Positions 1-6,768 of a stretch of 11,685 nucleotides of DNA are shown in pieces. The position numbers and the translations under genes were made by a program. A model generated the notes under the pieces. That model worked only from the letters and a program-made list of their open reading frames with translations. It did not search any database and was not told the DNA's origin. The stretch comes from Prevotella sp. UBA3776 (GTDB lineage: Bacteria; Bacteroidota; Bacteroidia; Bacteroidales; Bacteroidaceae): positions 98,286 to 109,970 of the forward strand of contig DFFM01000040.1 of assembly GCA_002369515.1 (NCBI GenBank). Direction: 5' to 3'. How positions within the stretch are numbered: position 1 is the first letter of the stretch; every line of letters starts with the position of its first letter.

Positions 1-1152
1 TTCCACTGCATCATCTTCCCTGTCATGATGAAGGCCCACGGCAAGTACATCATGCCCGACAACGTGCCGGCCAACGAATTTCTCAACCTCGAGAACGATA
101 AGATAAGCACCTCGCGCAACTGGGCCGTCTGGCTGCACGAGTATTTGGAGGACATGCCCGGCAAGCAGGACGTGCTGCGCTATGTCCTGACCGCCAATGC
201 GCCCGAAACCAAGGACAACAACTTCACATGGCGCGACTTTCAGGAGCGCAACAACAACGAACTGGTGGCTGTCTATGGCAACTTCGTCAACCGCGCCCTG
301 CAACTCACCAAGAAGTATTGGGGCGGCGTGGTGCCCGCTTGCGGCGAGTTGCAGGATGTTGACCGCCAGGCATTCGACGAGTTCAAGGACGTGAAGCAGA
401 AGGTGGAGCAGCTGCTCGACCAGTTCAAGTTCCGCGATGCGCAGAAAGAGGCCATGAATTTGGCTCGCATCGGCAACCGTTACATCACCGAGTGCGAGCC
501 ATGGAAAGTGTGGAAGACCGACCCCAAGCGCGTAGAGACCATACTCTACATTTCGTTGCAGCTGGTGGCCAACCTGGCCATCGCCTTCGAGCCCTTCCTG
601 CCCTTCTCGTCGAAACGGCTGCGCAGCATGATCAACGTCGATGCCTTCGACTGGAATCAGTTGGGCGACACCGACATCCTGAAGCCCGGCCATCAGCTGG
701 CCGAGCCCGAACTGCTGTTCGAGAAGATTGACGACGAAGCGATTCAGCGCCAGTTGGACAAGCTCGAGGCCACCAAGAAGGCCAACGAGGCCGCCGCATG
801 GAAGGCTGCACCCGTGAAGGAGAATGTCGATTTTGAGACTTTCGAGAAACTCGACATCCGCGTGGGACTCGTCACCGACTGTCAGCGGGTGAAGAAGTCG
901 AAGAAACTGCTGCAGTTCACCCTCGACGACGGCAGCGGCCAGCCGCGCACCATCTGTTCGGGCATCGCCGCTTTCTACGAGCAGCCCGAGCAGCTGATAG
1001 GCCGCCGTGTGCTGTTTGTGGCCAACTTCGCACCGCGCAAAATGATGGGCATCGAAAGCCAGGGAATGATACTCTCGGCCGTCGATGCCGACGAAAGCCT
1101 CAGCGTGGTGACCACCACCAAGGACGTGAAGCCCGGAAGCCAGGTGGGATAA
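1..1152 (+). CDS. metG: Methionyl-tRNA synthetase, C-terminal part (5' end outside window)
   Basis: This cytoplasmic enzyme charges tRNA-Met with methionine. The frame is open from base 1, so the visible 383 residues are the C-terminal part and the start lies upstream. Visible residues 34-38 read KISTS, the variant of the KMSKS ATP-binding loop, followed by [11 protein letters not shown]. Next comes the alpha-helical anticodon-binding region (about 40-250, including [11 protein letters not shown]). Residues about 276-383 form the C-terminal tRNA-binding OB-fold, with the signatures KLDIRVG, ICSGIA and [13 protein letters not shown]. The gene ends at TAA (1150-1152), 5 bases from the stop of the convergent hydrolase gene. 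No terminator hairpin fits between them. The family assignment is secure; the nucleotide-binding N-terminus cannot be judged here. Confidence 0.97.
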   Translation, partial: FHCIIFPVMMKAHGKYIMPDNVPANEFLNLENDKISTSRNWAVWLHEYLEDMPGKQDVLRYVLTANAPETKDNNFTWRDFQERNNNELVAVYGNFVNRALQLTKKYWGGVVPACGELQDVDRQAFDEFKDVKQKVEQLLDQFKFRDAQKEAMNLARIGNRYITECEPWKVWKTDPKRVETILYISLQLVANLAIAFEPFLPFSSKRLRSMINVDAFDWNQLGDTDILKPGHQLAEPELLFEKIDDEAIQRQLDKLEATKKANEAAAWKAAPVKENVDFETFEKLDIRVGLVTDCQRVKKSKKLLQFTLDDGSGQPRTICSGIAAFYEQPEQLIGRRVLFVANFAPRKMMGIESQGMILSAVDADESLSVVTTTKDVKPGSQVG

Positions 1153-1157
1153 CGTTT

Positions 1158-2513
1158 TTATTTCGCGAGAACCTTCTTGCGGTCGATGATATAGATGCCA
1201 GGTTGCAGATTGCTGTTGCCTGGCATTTTTCTGCCTGCCAGGTCGCTGACAACGGGCGACGAGGCGGGCTTTACTGTAGTTTGACGGATGGCCGACAGGT
1301 CGGGGCGAGGCCAAATCTCGTTGATGCCCTCCATGGTGTAGGTGCCGTAAACGGTGAGATGTTCTCGGTCGATGATGGTCATGGTGCCCTTCGAGCCGTC
1401 CTGTTTGGTGTAGTTGGTGTCCCACGTCATGGGCACCATGCCGCCCATCTCCTTGCACAGGCGGTGCAGTTCGCGGTAGTGAGCCTTGATAGAGGCGTTG
1501 TGCTTCTGCTGGTTTTCACCCGCCATGCCGCTGAGGTCGCGCCAGTTGGCACCAAACTCGCCGATAACCACGGGATAGCCTTTGTCCACGAAGTTGGTTT
1601 TCATCATTTGCAGCTGCTTTTTCATCTCGGCCTCGCCATTGTTCACATTGCGCTGCGAACCGCTTACCAGATTGCCCTCGCCCCAGTAGAATTGCATTTT
1701 TCCCCACGACGCGTCCTCGCTCATGCCCCAGAACTGCCAGGGATTGTAGTAGTGAACCTCCACGGCCAGCTTGTTGTCCACCACGTCGATGGGCATGCGG
1801 CCCGCCATGAATTTGCACGTGTGGTCGATGTTGGTGGAGGGTCCCTGCACCACCAGCACGCGGCGCTCGTTGTTGCCGCCGGTGGCCCGCACGGCATCTA
1901 CGAATGTCTGGTTGTACTGCATCAGATTGTTGGTGGCGCTTTGCGTGTCGGCGTTCGGCTCGTTCAGTCCGGCGAAGAGCAGGTGCTCGTCGTAGTCTCT
2001 GAACGTTTCGGCTATCTGCGTCCACAGTCGGGTCAGAATGTGTTTGTTCTTGGCCACGGTGGTGGGGTCGCTGTCCTTGATGTGCTCTTCCAGCCAGCCG
2101 CCGTCCCAATGGTCGTTCAGCACCACGTAGAGTCCGTCGCGCATGCAGTAATCGACAATCTCCTTCACGCGGCCCATCCACGCCGCGTCGATGGTGTAGG
2201 TCGAGGCGTCGCTGATGTGGCCGAAGGCCCACGCGCACGGAATGCGCACCGAGCGGAACCCCAGCGAGCGTATGTAGTCGATGATGGCTTGCGAGGTTTT
2301 TGTGCCCTGCCATCCCGTTTCCGAATTCAGTCCCCCTTTGTTGTTCCACAGTGCAGCACCCGTCCAGTTGGTGGTGGCTTCCATCGTGTTGCCAAGGTTG
2401 ATTCCGGGTGCCATGTCGTTGACGATTTCAGAGGCCGTTTTGTCCATGCCGCCCTGGGCCCACAAGCCCGCAGCCAGCGCGAGGGCCGCTGCCAAGGAAA
2501 ATAATCGTTTCAT
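1158..2513 (-). CDS. Secreted GH5 family endoglucanase (cellulase-type glycoside hydrolase)
   Basis: A 451-residue exported glycoside hydrolase, predicted to cleave beta-1,4-glucan or a related beta-glycan by the retaining mechanism. Residues 1-19 form a signal peptide ending LWAQ. GH5 landmarks in order: GINLGNT (37-43), the conserved Arg in VRIPCAW (R90), NDHWDGGW with H135, the acid/base Glu in LNEPN (E185), H254 in VEVHYYNPW, the nucleophile Glu in VIGEFG (E319), and W364 in PMTWDTN. All expected catalytic residues are present. The GINLGNT opening resembles subfamily GH5_4, but the substrate cannot be fixed from sequence alone. The last 30 residues (SDLAGRKM to KKVLAK) resemble the short C-terminal tails of Prevotella secreted proteins, related to type IX secretion sorting domains. 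It is transcribed alone, with a -7-like element 71 bases upstream of the start. Confidence 0.94.
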   Translation of the reverse strand: MKRLFSLAAALALAAGLWAQGGMDKTASEIVNDMAPGINLGNTMEATTNWTGAALWNNKGGLNSETGWQGTKTSQAIIDYIRSLGFRSVRIPCAWAFGHISDASTYTIDAAWMGRVKEIVDYCMRDGLYVVLNDHWDGGWLEEHIKDSDPTTVAKNKHILTRLWTQIAETFRDYDEHLLFAGLNEPNADTQSATNNLMQYNQTFVDAVRATGGNNERRVLVVQGPSTNIDHTCKFMAGRMPIDVVDNKLAVEVHYYNPWQFWGMSEDASWGKMQFYWGEGNLVSGSQRNVNNGEAEMKKQLQMMKTNFVDKGYPVVIGEFGANWRDLSGMAGENQQKHNASIKAHYRELHRLCKEMGGMVPMTWDTNYTKQDGSKGTMTIIDREHLTVYGTYTMEGINEIWPRPDLSAIRQTTVKPASSPVVSDLAGRKMPGNSNLQPGIYIIDRKKVLAK

Positions 2514-2584
2514 GCGTTTTTGTTGGTTTTTTTGAGTGGGAAATACTTATTTTCTTTTGATTCACAGATCGTTCGTTTCTGATG

Positions 2585-2592
2585 CAAATATA
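2585..2592 (-). promoter_or_regulatory. Putative Bacteroidetes -7 promoter element for the GH5 gene
   Basis: Read on the minus strand this is TATATTTG, an exact match to the Bacteroidetes consensus TAnnTTTG, about 71 bases upstream of the hydrolase ATG. No clear TTTG -33 element occurs at the usual spacing; a T-run directly precedes the -7 box. The box alone supports the call, so it is tentative. Confidence 0.5.
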
Positions 2593-2692
2593 CAAAAAAA
2601 TGCCATTGCCACACCATCTTCCGGAAGGCAATCGTTGCGCGGGCGCTCTTTTTTAACATTTTTATTCAAGTTTCGCTATCGCTCAACTTTTT

Positions 2693-2728
2693 GGAGTTCA
2701 AGGAGTTCATGGAGTTCAAGGAGTTGCA
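2693..2728. repeat. Tandem nonamer repeat (4 x GGAGTTCAA-like)
   Basis: Four consecutive 9-base units: GGAGTTCAA, GGAGTTCAT, GGAGTTCAA and GGAGTTGCA. The third and fourth units lead into CAAGGAGTTGCAAG (2717-2730), which recurs as a perfect reverse complement at 2800-2813. Confidence 0.9.
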
Positions 2729-2813
2729 AGACAATTGCTTCGTGCCGTGTTTCCCCAAAAACAGAAGGACTCAGAGCAAAGACTAATGTCTTGAAACTCC
2801 TTGCAACTCCTTG
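2717..2813. repeat. Perfect 14-bp inverted repeat flanking a 69-base spacer
   Basis: CAAGGAGTTGCAAG at 2717-2730 is exactly reverse-complemented at 2800-2813 (CTTGCAACTCCTTG). The right arm also contains an extra inverted copy of the nonamer (AAACTCC, 2794-2800), so both arms carry the same repeat family in opposite orientations. The loop is too long for a terminator. It may be a repeat-derived structure or a recombined remnant. Confidence 0.75.
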
Positions 2814-2910
2814 TTTACTTAACATGCGAAAGTTGAGATTTTTATTGTTCAAACAAAAAAACTTCCGAAATCATGCAATGTTTCTCCATCAGATGTGTAT
2901 ATAATAATGT

Positions 2911-2918
2911 AAGGACAT
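2911..2918 (+). promoter_or_regulatory. Shine-Dalgarno-like AAGGACAT ahead of the first ECF sigma gene
   Basis: AAGGA lies 7 bases upstream of the ATG at 2923. The same octamer AAGGACAT occurs at 9539-9546 ahead of the second ECF sigma gene (ATG 9554). Bacteroidetes genes often lack Shine-Dalgarno sequences, so the shared octamer supports both starts and hints at common ancestry of the two leaders. Confidence 0.5.
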
Positions 2919-2922
2919 CAAA

Positions 2923-3471
2923 ATGGAACAAACCACAGAATTGTTCATCGAACAACTGAAGAAGGGGAAGCGCTCTGCAGGGCAATGGCTTGTCAGCCAG
3001 TACGGTTCTGTAGTGTTCCAAATGGTGCGCCGCATCGTGGAACGGCAGGAAGATGCCGAGGAGGTCTGTCAGGACGTTTTTGTGAAGGCATGGCAAGGCA
3101 TCGACGGCTACGACCGCAGCAAAGCCTCGCTCGCCACGTGGCTCAGCCGCATCGCCTACCACGAGTCACTGAACTACCTGCGTGTGCGCCGTCCCGACAT
3201 TGTCTTGATGGACGACCGCTGCATGGGTTCCGACCAGATTGACGACTCGCCCGAAGAAGGGCCACACGACAGTCAGACCGTCCAACTGCTGGAGCAGGCA
3301 CTGACGAAGCTTCCCCCAAACGAGCAGGCCGTCATCACGATGTTCTACTACGACAATATGAGCCTTGCCGACATTGCCTACGTCATAGGCTCCATACCCT
3401 CTACCGTCGGCTCACAGCTGTGCCGAATCCGCAAGAAACTCTACAAAATGATGAAAGCCATGCACGAATGA
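2923..3471 (+). CDS. ECF-type RNA polymerase sigma factor (first copy)
   Basis: A 182-residue extracytoplasmic-function sigma factor that should direct RNA polymerase to a small target set, probably including this operon. Region 2 (about 20-90) shows QEDAEEVCQDVFVKAW and YDRSKASLATWLSRIAY, the typical core-binding and -10-recognition segment. After an acidic linker (about 97-118), region 4 (about 120-178) has LPPNEQAVITMFYYDNMSLADIA and a helix-turn-helix ending CRIRKKL. The length is normal for the family. The start is supported by AAGGA 7 bases upstream. The stop overlaps the next gene by four bases (ATGA, 3468-3471), implying translational coupling to the membrane protein that probably controls it. 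The signal and the target promoters are unknown. Confidence 0.95.
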   Translation: MEQTTELFIEQLKKGKRSAGQWLVSQYGSVVFQMVRRIVERQEDAEEVCQDVFVKAWQGIDGYDRSKASLATWLSRIAYHESLNYLRVRRPDIVLMDDRCMGSDQIDDSPEEGPHDSQTVQLLEQALTKLPPNEQAVITMFYYDNMSLADIAYVIGSIPSTVGSQLCRIRKKLYKMMKAMHE

Positions 3472-4376
3472 ACGAGAACGATATCTACACCATGCTGCAG
3501 GGCGACGACAATCTGCGCGAAGCCGTCCGCCGCCATGAGCAGAAACAGCCGCCCATGCCTGCCGACCTGAGCGAACGACTGATGCAGCGCATGGAGGAAC
3601 CGCTCCCTCATAGGGAGGGGAGAATCGGAAGCTTCCCCTTCTGGGGGAGATGGGTGGGGGCCGCCGCTTGCCTGCTCGTCATTGTGGGCGTAGGCTTTGC
3701 GCTGCTGCACAAAGAAGAACCGGCAAAATCTGAGCAGATGATGGTGAAGCGGGCCAAGCCCGTATCAGTACCAAAGTATGCTGCTGCGCCGAAACAAAAC
3801 CCAATAAAGCCTCTCCCCTCAGTCTCCTCCCCCGTAGGGAGGGGAAAAAAAGAAGCCTCCCCTACGGGGGGAGGCTTAGAGGGGGCTCCCACTGGAGGCT
3901 TGGAGGGGGGTGTCAACGACCCCAACGTGCTCTACGCCGCTCATGCTCACGAGGAAGATACGGTGTCCTATCAGTCACCGGCCCGCATGGATGAGTTCAT
4001 CGCCGAGATGGCGGCATATAACAAGGTCGAGGCGGTGCCACTCGAGTGCTCATCGGGCAATAGTGACCTGGCGGTTGTCAGCACGGCCTACGTCTTCGAA
4101 GACGACCAGGAGTTCCATCTCTTTGCCCGCTTGTTGCAGGCCGCCTGCTGGTACGACAGCCAGACGCCGGGCTACTTGCTCAACTTCTCCCACCAGCAGT
4201 TTTTCTTCACCCTGAAGGACATGCGCCGGAAGGAGAAATACCTCTGGATAGCAGAGCGCATAGGCGGCAACCGCATCCTGCTCTACGCCACCCACTCGCC
4301 GACCGAGGCCAAAGTCTCTTCGGAGTGTTTTCAGAAATATCGCGAACAGCTGACGCTTATAAAACACAATCTATAA
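3468..4376 (+). CDS. Single-pass membrane protein, putative anti-sigma factor (first copy), with repeat-derived insertions
   Basis: A 302-residue protein called anti-sigma-like from position and architecture, not from a recognised domain. The N-terminus (1-45) is cytoplasmic, charged and helical (LREAVRRHEQ, LSERLMQRMEE). One membrane helix spans about 62-81 (AAACLLVIVGVGFALL). After a linker comes a predicted periplasmic domain (about 172-302, ending LTLIKHNL) that I do not recognise. No zinc-binding HxxxCxxC anti-sigma motif is present. I chose the ATG at 3468, which overlaps the sigma stop, over an in-frame ATG at 3420 inside the sigma gene. Residues 45-52 (PLPHREGR) and about 115-148 are encoded by GC-rich palindromic repeats, so both flanks of the membrane helix carry inserted sequence. 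The N-terminal and membrane part aligns with the product of 10168-10875. Confidence 0.8.
   Translation: MNENDIYTMLQGDDNLREAVRRHEQKQPPMPADLSERLMQRMEEPLPHREGRIGSFPFWGRWVGAAACLLVIVGVGFALLHKEEPAKSEQMMVKRAKPVSVPKYAAAPKQNPIKPLPSVSSPVGRGKKEASPTGGGLEGAPTGGLEGGVNDPNVLYAAHAHEEDTVSYQSPARMDEFIAEMAAYNKVEAVPLECSSGNSDLAVVSTAYVFEDDQEFHLFARLLQAACWYDSQTPGYLLNFSHQQFFFTLKDMRRKEKYLWIAERIGGNRILLYATHSPTEAKVSSECFQKYREQLTLIKHNL
3603..3624. repeat. GC-rich CTCCCT/AGGGAG palindrome inside the coding region
   Basis: CTCCCT (3603-3608), loop CAT, AGGGAG (3612-3617), then GGGAGAA to 3624. It encodes LPHREGR. The 12 bases GGGAGGGGAGAA (3613-3624) recur exactly at 10313-10324 in the paralogous membrane protein gene, in the same reading frame. 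Confidence 0.8.
3809..3912. repeat. In-frame cluster of GC-rich hairpin repeats within the anti-sigma-like gene
   Basis: Two nested hairpins are visible: CCTCCC (3826-3831) / GGGAGG (3837-3842), and a perfect 10-bp stem AAGCCTCCCC (3853-3862) / GGGGAGGCTT (3868-3877) with loop TACGG. A direct repeat follows with 25-base period: GGAGGCTTAGAGGGGG (3870-3885) and GGAGGCTTGGAGGGGG (3895-3910). The frame stays open and yields a Gly/Pro-rich, low-complexity linker (SPTGGGLEGAPTGGLEGG). Confidence 0.85.
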
Positions 4377-4397
4377 CATAACATAAAAGGAAGTCTT

Positions 4398-5585
4398 ATG
4401 GAGAGAACAATGATAATGATTCTGATGATGATGGCTGGCCTCGCCACGTTGGCACAGCCTAAGAATGCTGCCGCTGCGACGAACTACCATGACGGCGATG
4501 TCATAGAGTACGCAAGGAGCAGTGGTCACTATTTGATGTCTATGCCGCCAGTTACCGTTGACGAAAAAACTGGGTTGTCGATAGCCCTTTGGTATAGAAC
4601 CGAGAAAGACGACTGGTTTGAGCCTTCCGGCCTCGTGGTGGAGCATGTTCCTACCGTGCAGTTAGACCAGTCGCTGCCTGGTTATGACCTCTACATAAAG
4701 GAAGGTTCCTTCATGCCCATGCCCTGGCGGCTGACCGAAGAGAATGGCGAGACCGTGCTGCACTGCTATTTCCGCATGCCTGCCGACATCGTGGATAACT
4801 TCTGGCTGACCGATGAAGAGGGATGCATTCTCGACAATGAGACCGGCATCAGCTACAGAGCCCGGCGCACGGAGCCCGACTGCTACTACAAACGCTTCAT
4901 CATCAAGGGCAAGAAGGGGTCGGTGCTCGACTTCAAAATCTTCTTCCCCCCGCTGCCCGAGACCACTAAGGATATTTCCATCTATGGCGTACCCAATTGG
5001 CAGTTGAGAGGCGAACGAGTGAAACTGAACCGGCAGCCGTCAGGTCTCGTGTATCAGGGCGTGGCCAACTACTACGACTCGGTTCCTGAGTTCCATCACC
5101 CGACCCTCGTCACCGAGGCCAAGAACTACGACAAGGACAATTTCTTCACATGGTCGGAATACAAGGACGCCCATCTCATCAAGCCCATTCCAGAGGGAAC
5201 GATGGCCATGTGGCTGACCCCTGAAGCCACCTACGTCGCCATTTCCACCCACATGAACTGGCGCAGGGAATATTTCGGTCGCGGCGGCAACACCATCCTC
5301 ATTGACAAGTCGGGCCATCAGTACCGATGCAAGGACGTGATGGACTATCCCAACGACAAGTTGTTCTGGGTGCAGGGCTATTCTGCCGACTATTTTGCCA
5401 TGGTGCTCATCTTTGAGCCCCTGCCGCTCAACCTCGAAACCATCACCTATATCGTTCCTGAAGGCGAGCCCTTCAAGGCTAATTTCGCCGACTGGAGCGG
5501 CGAAGTAAAGGCCGACCTCAGCATCAAGGAACTCCGCGACAACCAGAAGCTGTTCAAGTATTTCCCGAGGCAGATGGTGGAATAA
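4398..5585 (+). CDS. Exported beta-rich protein of unknown function
   Basis: A 395-residue protein I do not recognise by name. Residues 1-19 form a signal peptide (MERTMIMILMMMAGLATLAQ) resembling those of the three thioredoxin-like proteins that follow, and there is no lipobox Cys. The mature part is rich in alternating hydrophobic and aromatic strands. Two segments share a pattern: an FFPPLP-centred stretch (about 135-200, DFKIFFPPLPETTKDISIYG) and an IFEPLP-centred stretch (about 268-356, VLIFEPLPLNLETITYIVPEG). This suggests an internal duplication of a beta-sandwich unit. The pattern also resembles the C-terminal domain of the thioredoxin-like protein at 7825-9285 and tails of other Bacteroidetes thiol-disulfide proteins. 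AAAGGAAG lies just upstream of the ATG. It sits 21 bases after the anti-sigma-like gene, so it is probably a co-transcribed output of the sigma factor. Confidence 0.8.
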   Translation: MERTMIMILMMMAGLATLAQPKNAAAATNYHDGDVIEYARSSGHYLMSMPPVTVDEKTGLSIALWYRTEKDDWFEPSGLVVEHVPTVQLDQSLPGYDLYIKEGSFMPMPWRLTEENGETVLHCYFRMPADIVDNFWLTDEEGCILDNETGISYRARRTEPDCYYKRFIIKGKKGSVLDFKIFFPPLPETTKDISIYGVPNWQLRGERVKLNRQPSGLVYQGVANYYDSVPEFHHPTLVTEAKNYDKDNFFTWSEYKDAHLIKPIPEGTMAMWLTPEATYVAISTHMNWRREYFGRGGNTILIDKSGHQYRCKDVMDYPNDKLFWVQGYSADYFAMVLIFEPLPLNLETITYIVPEGEPFKANFADWSGEVKADLSIKELRDNQKLFKYFPRQMVE

Positions 5586-5630
5586 GAAAGTGAAGAGTGA
5601 AGAATTAAGAGTGAAGAGTGAAGAATGAAG
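5586..5630. repeat. AGTGAAG heptamer array at a gene junction
   Basis: Six consecutive 7-base units fill 5589-5630: AGTGAAG, AGTGAAG, AATTAAG, AGTGAAG, AGTGAAG and AATGAAG. This can also be read as a 21-base unit repeated twice. The array begins right after the stop of the exported protein gene and supplies the ATG (5625-5627) of the next gene. Its first 20 bases (5586-5605) recur exactly at 10127-10146. Confidence 0.92.
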
Positions 5631-6767
5631 AACGGGCTTTTATCTAAAAAGAAAACAATGATCACCGCTCTGCTCGCCCTCGTCTGGATGACGGGGCTGG
5701 CACAGACAAAGACAGCAACAGTCATAGGTTATTCACCCGCACTGAAAGACGGGACATTAGTGTTTGCTGGTACTGGTAGTACAGTACCTGTGGTAGATAC
5801 CGTGCAGGCCGGACGATTCGCTTACACCCTGCCCGTTGAGGAATTCACCGAGAGCTCCCTCTCTTTCTTTGGCGAAGGCTGCCCCAGATCTTACACGCTG
5901 ATCTTTCTGCGTCCCGATGTGACTGTGAAAGTGACGGGCAATGACTGCCTTAACCCTTTATGGAAGGTGGAGAGCCCGATACCTGAACAGCAGACCCTGA
6001 ATCGTATAACGGACCATTGCCGTGATGTGCTGACTGAAAAAATGCAGTTGGACTTGGCTAATGCACCTCGGGAAAAACGAGACTCCGTTACGATGATATG
6101 GATGAAACAACAAATGGATATTCTGCCCTCACTGCCTGTAGATGCTGCTACAATCCGTGTACTATTGGATATCTCTGAAACGGCAATGATAAGGAAAGAC
6201 TTTCCGTATATGGAGCAGTTGAAAGAAGTGGAGAAGACCATCGCCGCCCGTGCGCCAAAAGGCTTTGAAGAGAAATTAGCAGAGATTCATTCCTATGTCT
6301 ATGCGAAGAATGAGCAGCAGATAGCCGAGGAATTGGCCAGCAATGAGCGCGTGTTCTTCAAGAAATACGACGACGTGGCCCCAGAAAACATTCTCCAGAC
6401 CATCCTCGACAAGTATAAAGGCAAAGCCGTACTCATCGACATGTGGGCTACATGGTGCGGCCCCTGTCGTGCTGGTCATAAAACGATGGCGCCTCTTAAA
6501 GAAGAGTTGAAGGGGCGCAACATCAAATTCATCTACATCACCCCGCCCTCGTCGCCTCCTACCACTTGGATGGGAATGATTAAGGATATCGACGGCGACC
6601 ACTACTATCTGACGGAAGAACAAAACCACTACATCCTCAATCACTTCGAGTCCAGTGGCATCCCCACATACGCTATCTACGACACCAAAGGCCATCAGAC
6701 CTACAAGAGTATTGGTTTCCCTGGCAATGATGTGATCCGCAAAGAATTGGAAAAAGCAAGCAACTAA
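5625..6767 (+). CDS. Exported TlpA-like thioredoxin-fold protein (first copy)
   Basis: A predicted periplasmic thiol-disulfide oxidoreductase of 380 residues. The signal peptide (about 8-27, ending GLAQ) is followed by an N-terminal beta-rich domain (about 30-115, DUF4369-like) and a helical segment (about 116-245). A TlpA-type thioredoxin domain runs from about 250 to 380, with active site WCGPC (W277-C281) and cis-Pro P347 in SSGIPTYAIYD. Redox function follows from family knowledge. Residues 30-232 align closely with the protein at 7825-9285 (shared PLWKVESPIPEQQT, MKQQMDILPSLPVDAA, AARAPKGFE), but the catalytic domains differ. The ATG at 5625 lies in the heptamer array. The alternative ATG at 5658 would remove the positively charged signal-peptide start, so 5625 is preferred. 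It follows the previous gene by 39 bases. Confidence 0.9.
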   Translation: MKNGLLSKKKTMITALLALVWMTGLAQTKTATVIGYSPALKDGTLVFAGTGSTVPVVDTVQAGRFAYTLPVEEFTESSLSFFGEGCPRSYTLIFLRPDVTVKVTGNDCLNPLWKVESPIPEQQTLNRITDHCRDVLTEKMQLDLANAPREKRDSVTMIWMKQQMDILPSLPVDAATIRVLLDISETAMIRKDFPYMEQLKEVEKTIAARAPKGFEEKLAEIHSYVYAKNEQQIAEELASNERVFFKKYDDVAPENILQTILDKYKGKAVLIDMWATWCGPCRAGHKTMAPLKEELKGRNIKFIYITPPSSPPTTWMGMIKDIDGDHYYLTEEQNHYILNHFESSGIPTYAIYDTKGHQTYKSIGFPGNDVIRKELEKASN

Positions 6768-6768
6768 C

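Larger units (their letters stand above)
2514..2922. other. Divergent intergenic region between the GH5 gene and the first ECF sigma gene
   Basis: This 409-base AT-rich stretch holds the hydrolase promoter box (2585-2592), a dyad ATTGCC (2605-2610) / GGCAAT (2627-2632) around the palindrome CTTCCGGAAG (2619-2628), and the GGAGTTCAA nonamer array with its inverted partner (2693-2813). A small palindrome TTGTTCAAACAA lies at 2845-2856. No convincing coding region, tRNA or intrinsic terminator is visible. The promoter of the sigma gene must lie here, but no clear TAnnTTTG box is found on the plus strand. Confidence 0.6.

Noticed and set aside
1203..2504. A 433-codon open frame on the plus strand opposite the GH5 gene
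   Set aside because: The minus-strand frame carries all GH5 catalytic motifs and a signal peptide. The antisense frame is His/Val-rich with no recognisable domain and is an artefact of the codon bias.
2536..2904. A 122-codon open frame in the intergenic region
   Set aside because: It runs through the GGAGTTCAA array and gives low-complexity Ser/Arg/Trp-rich sequence, with no domain and no convincing start.
2898..2905. TATATAAT as a -10 box for the first ECF gene
   Set aside because: It is only 17 bases from the ATG and overlaps the leader; Bacteroidetes promoters use a different consensus.
3420..3467. Earlier in-frame ATG for the first anti-sigma-like gene
   Set aside because: It lies inside the sigma factor region 4 coding sequence. 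The ATG at 3468, overlapping the sigma stop, is the usual coupled arrangement and gives a sensible N-terminus.
3468..4376. Zinc-dependent (ZAS) anti-sigma domain
   Set aside because: No HxxxCxxC motif is present in this protein or in the paralogue at 10168-10875, so the anti-sigma role rests on context only.
5589..5630. Possible CRISPR array
   Set aside because: Units are 7 bases with no spacers; this is a simple tandem repeat. The same holds for 2693-2728 and 10629-10702.
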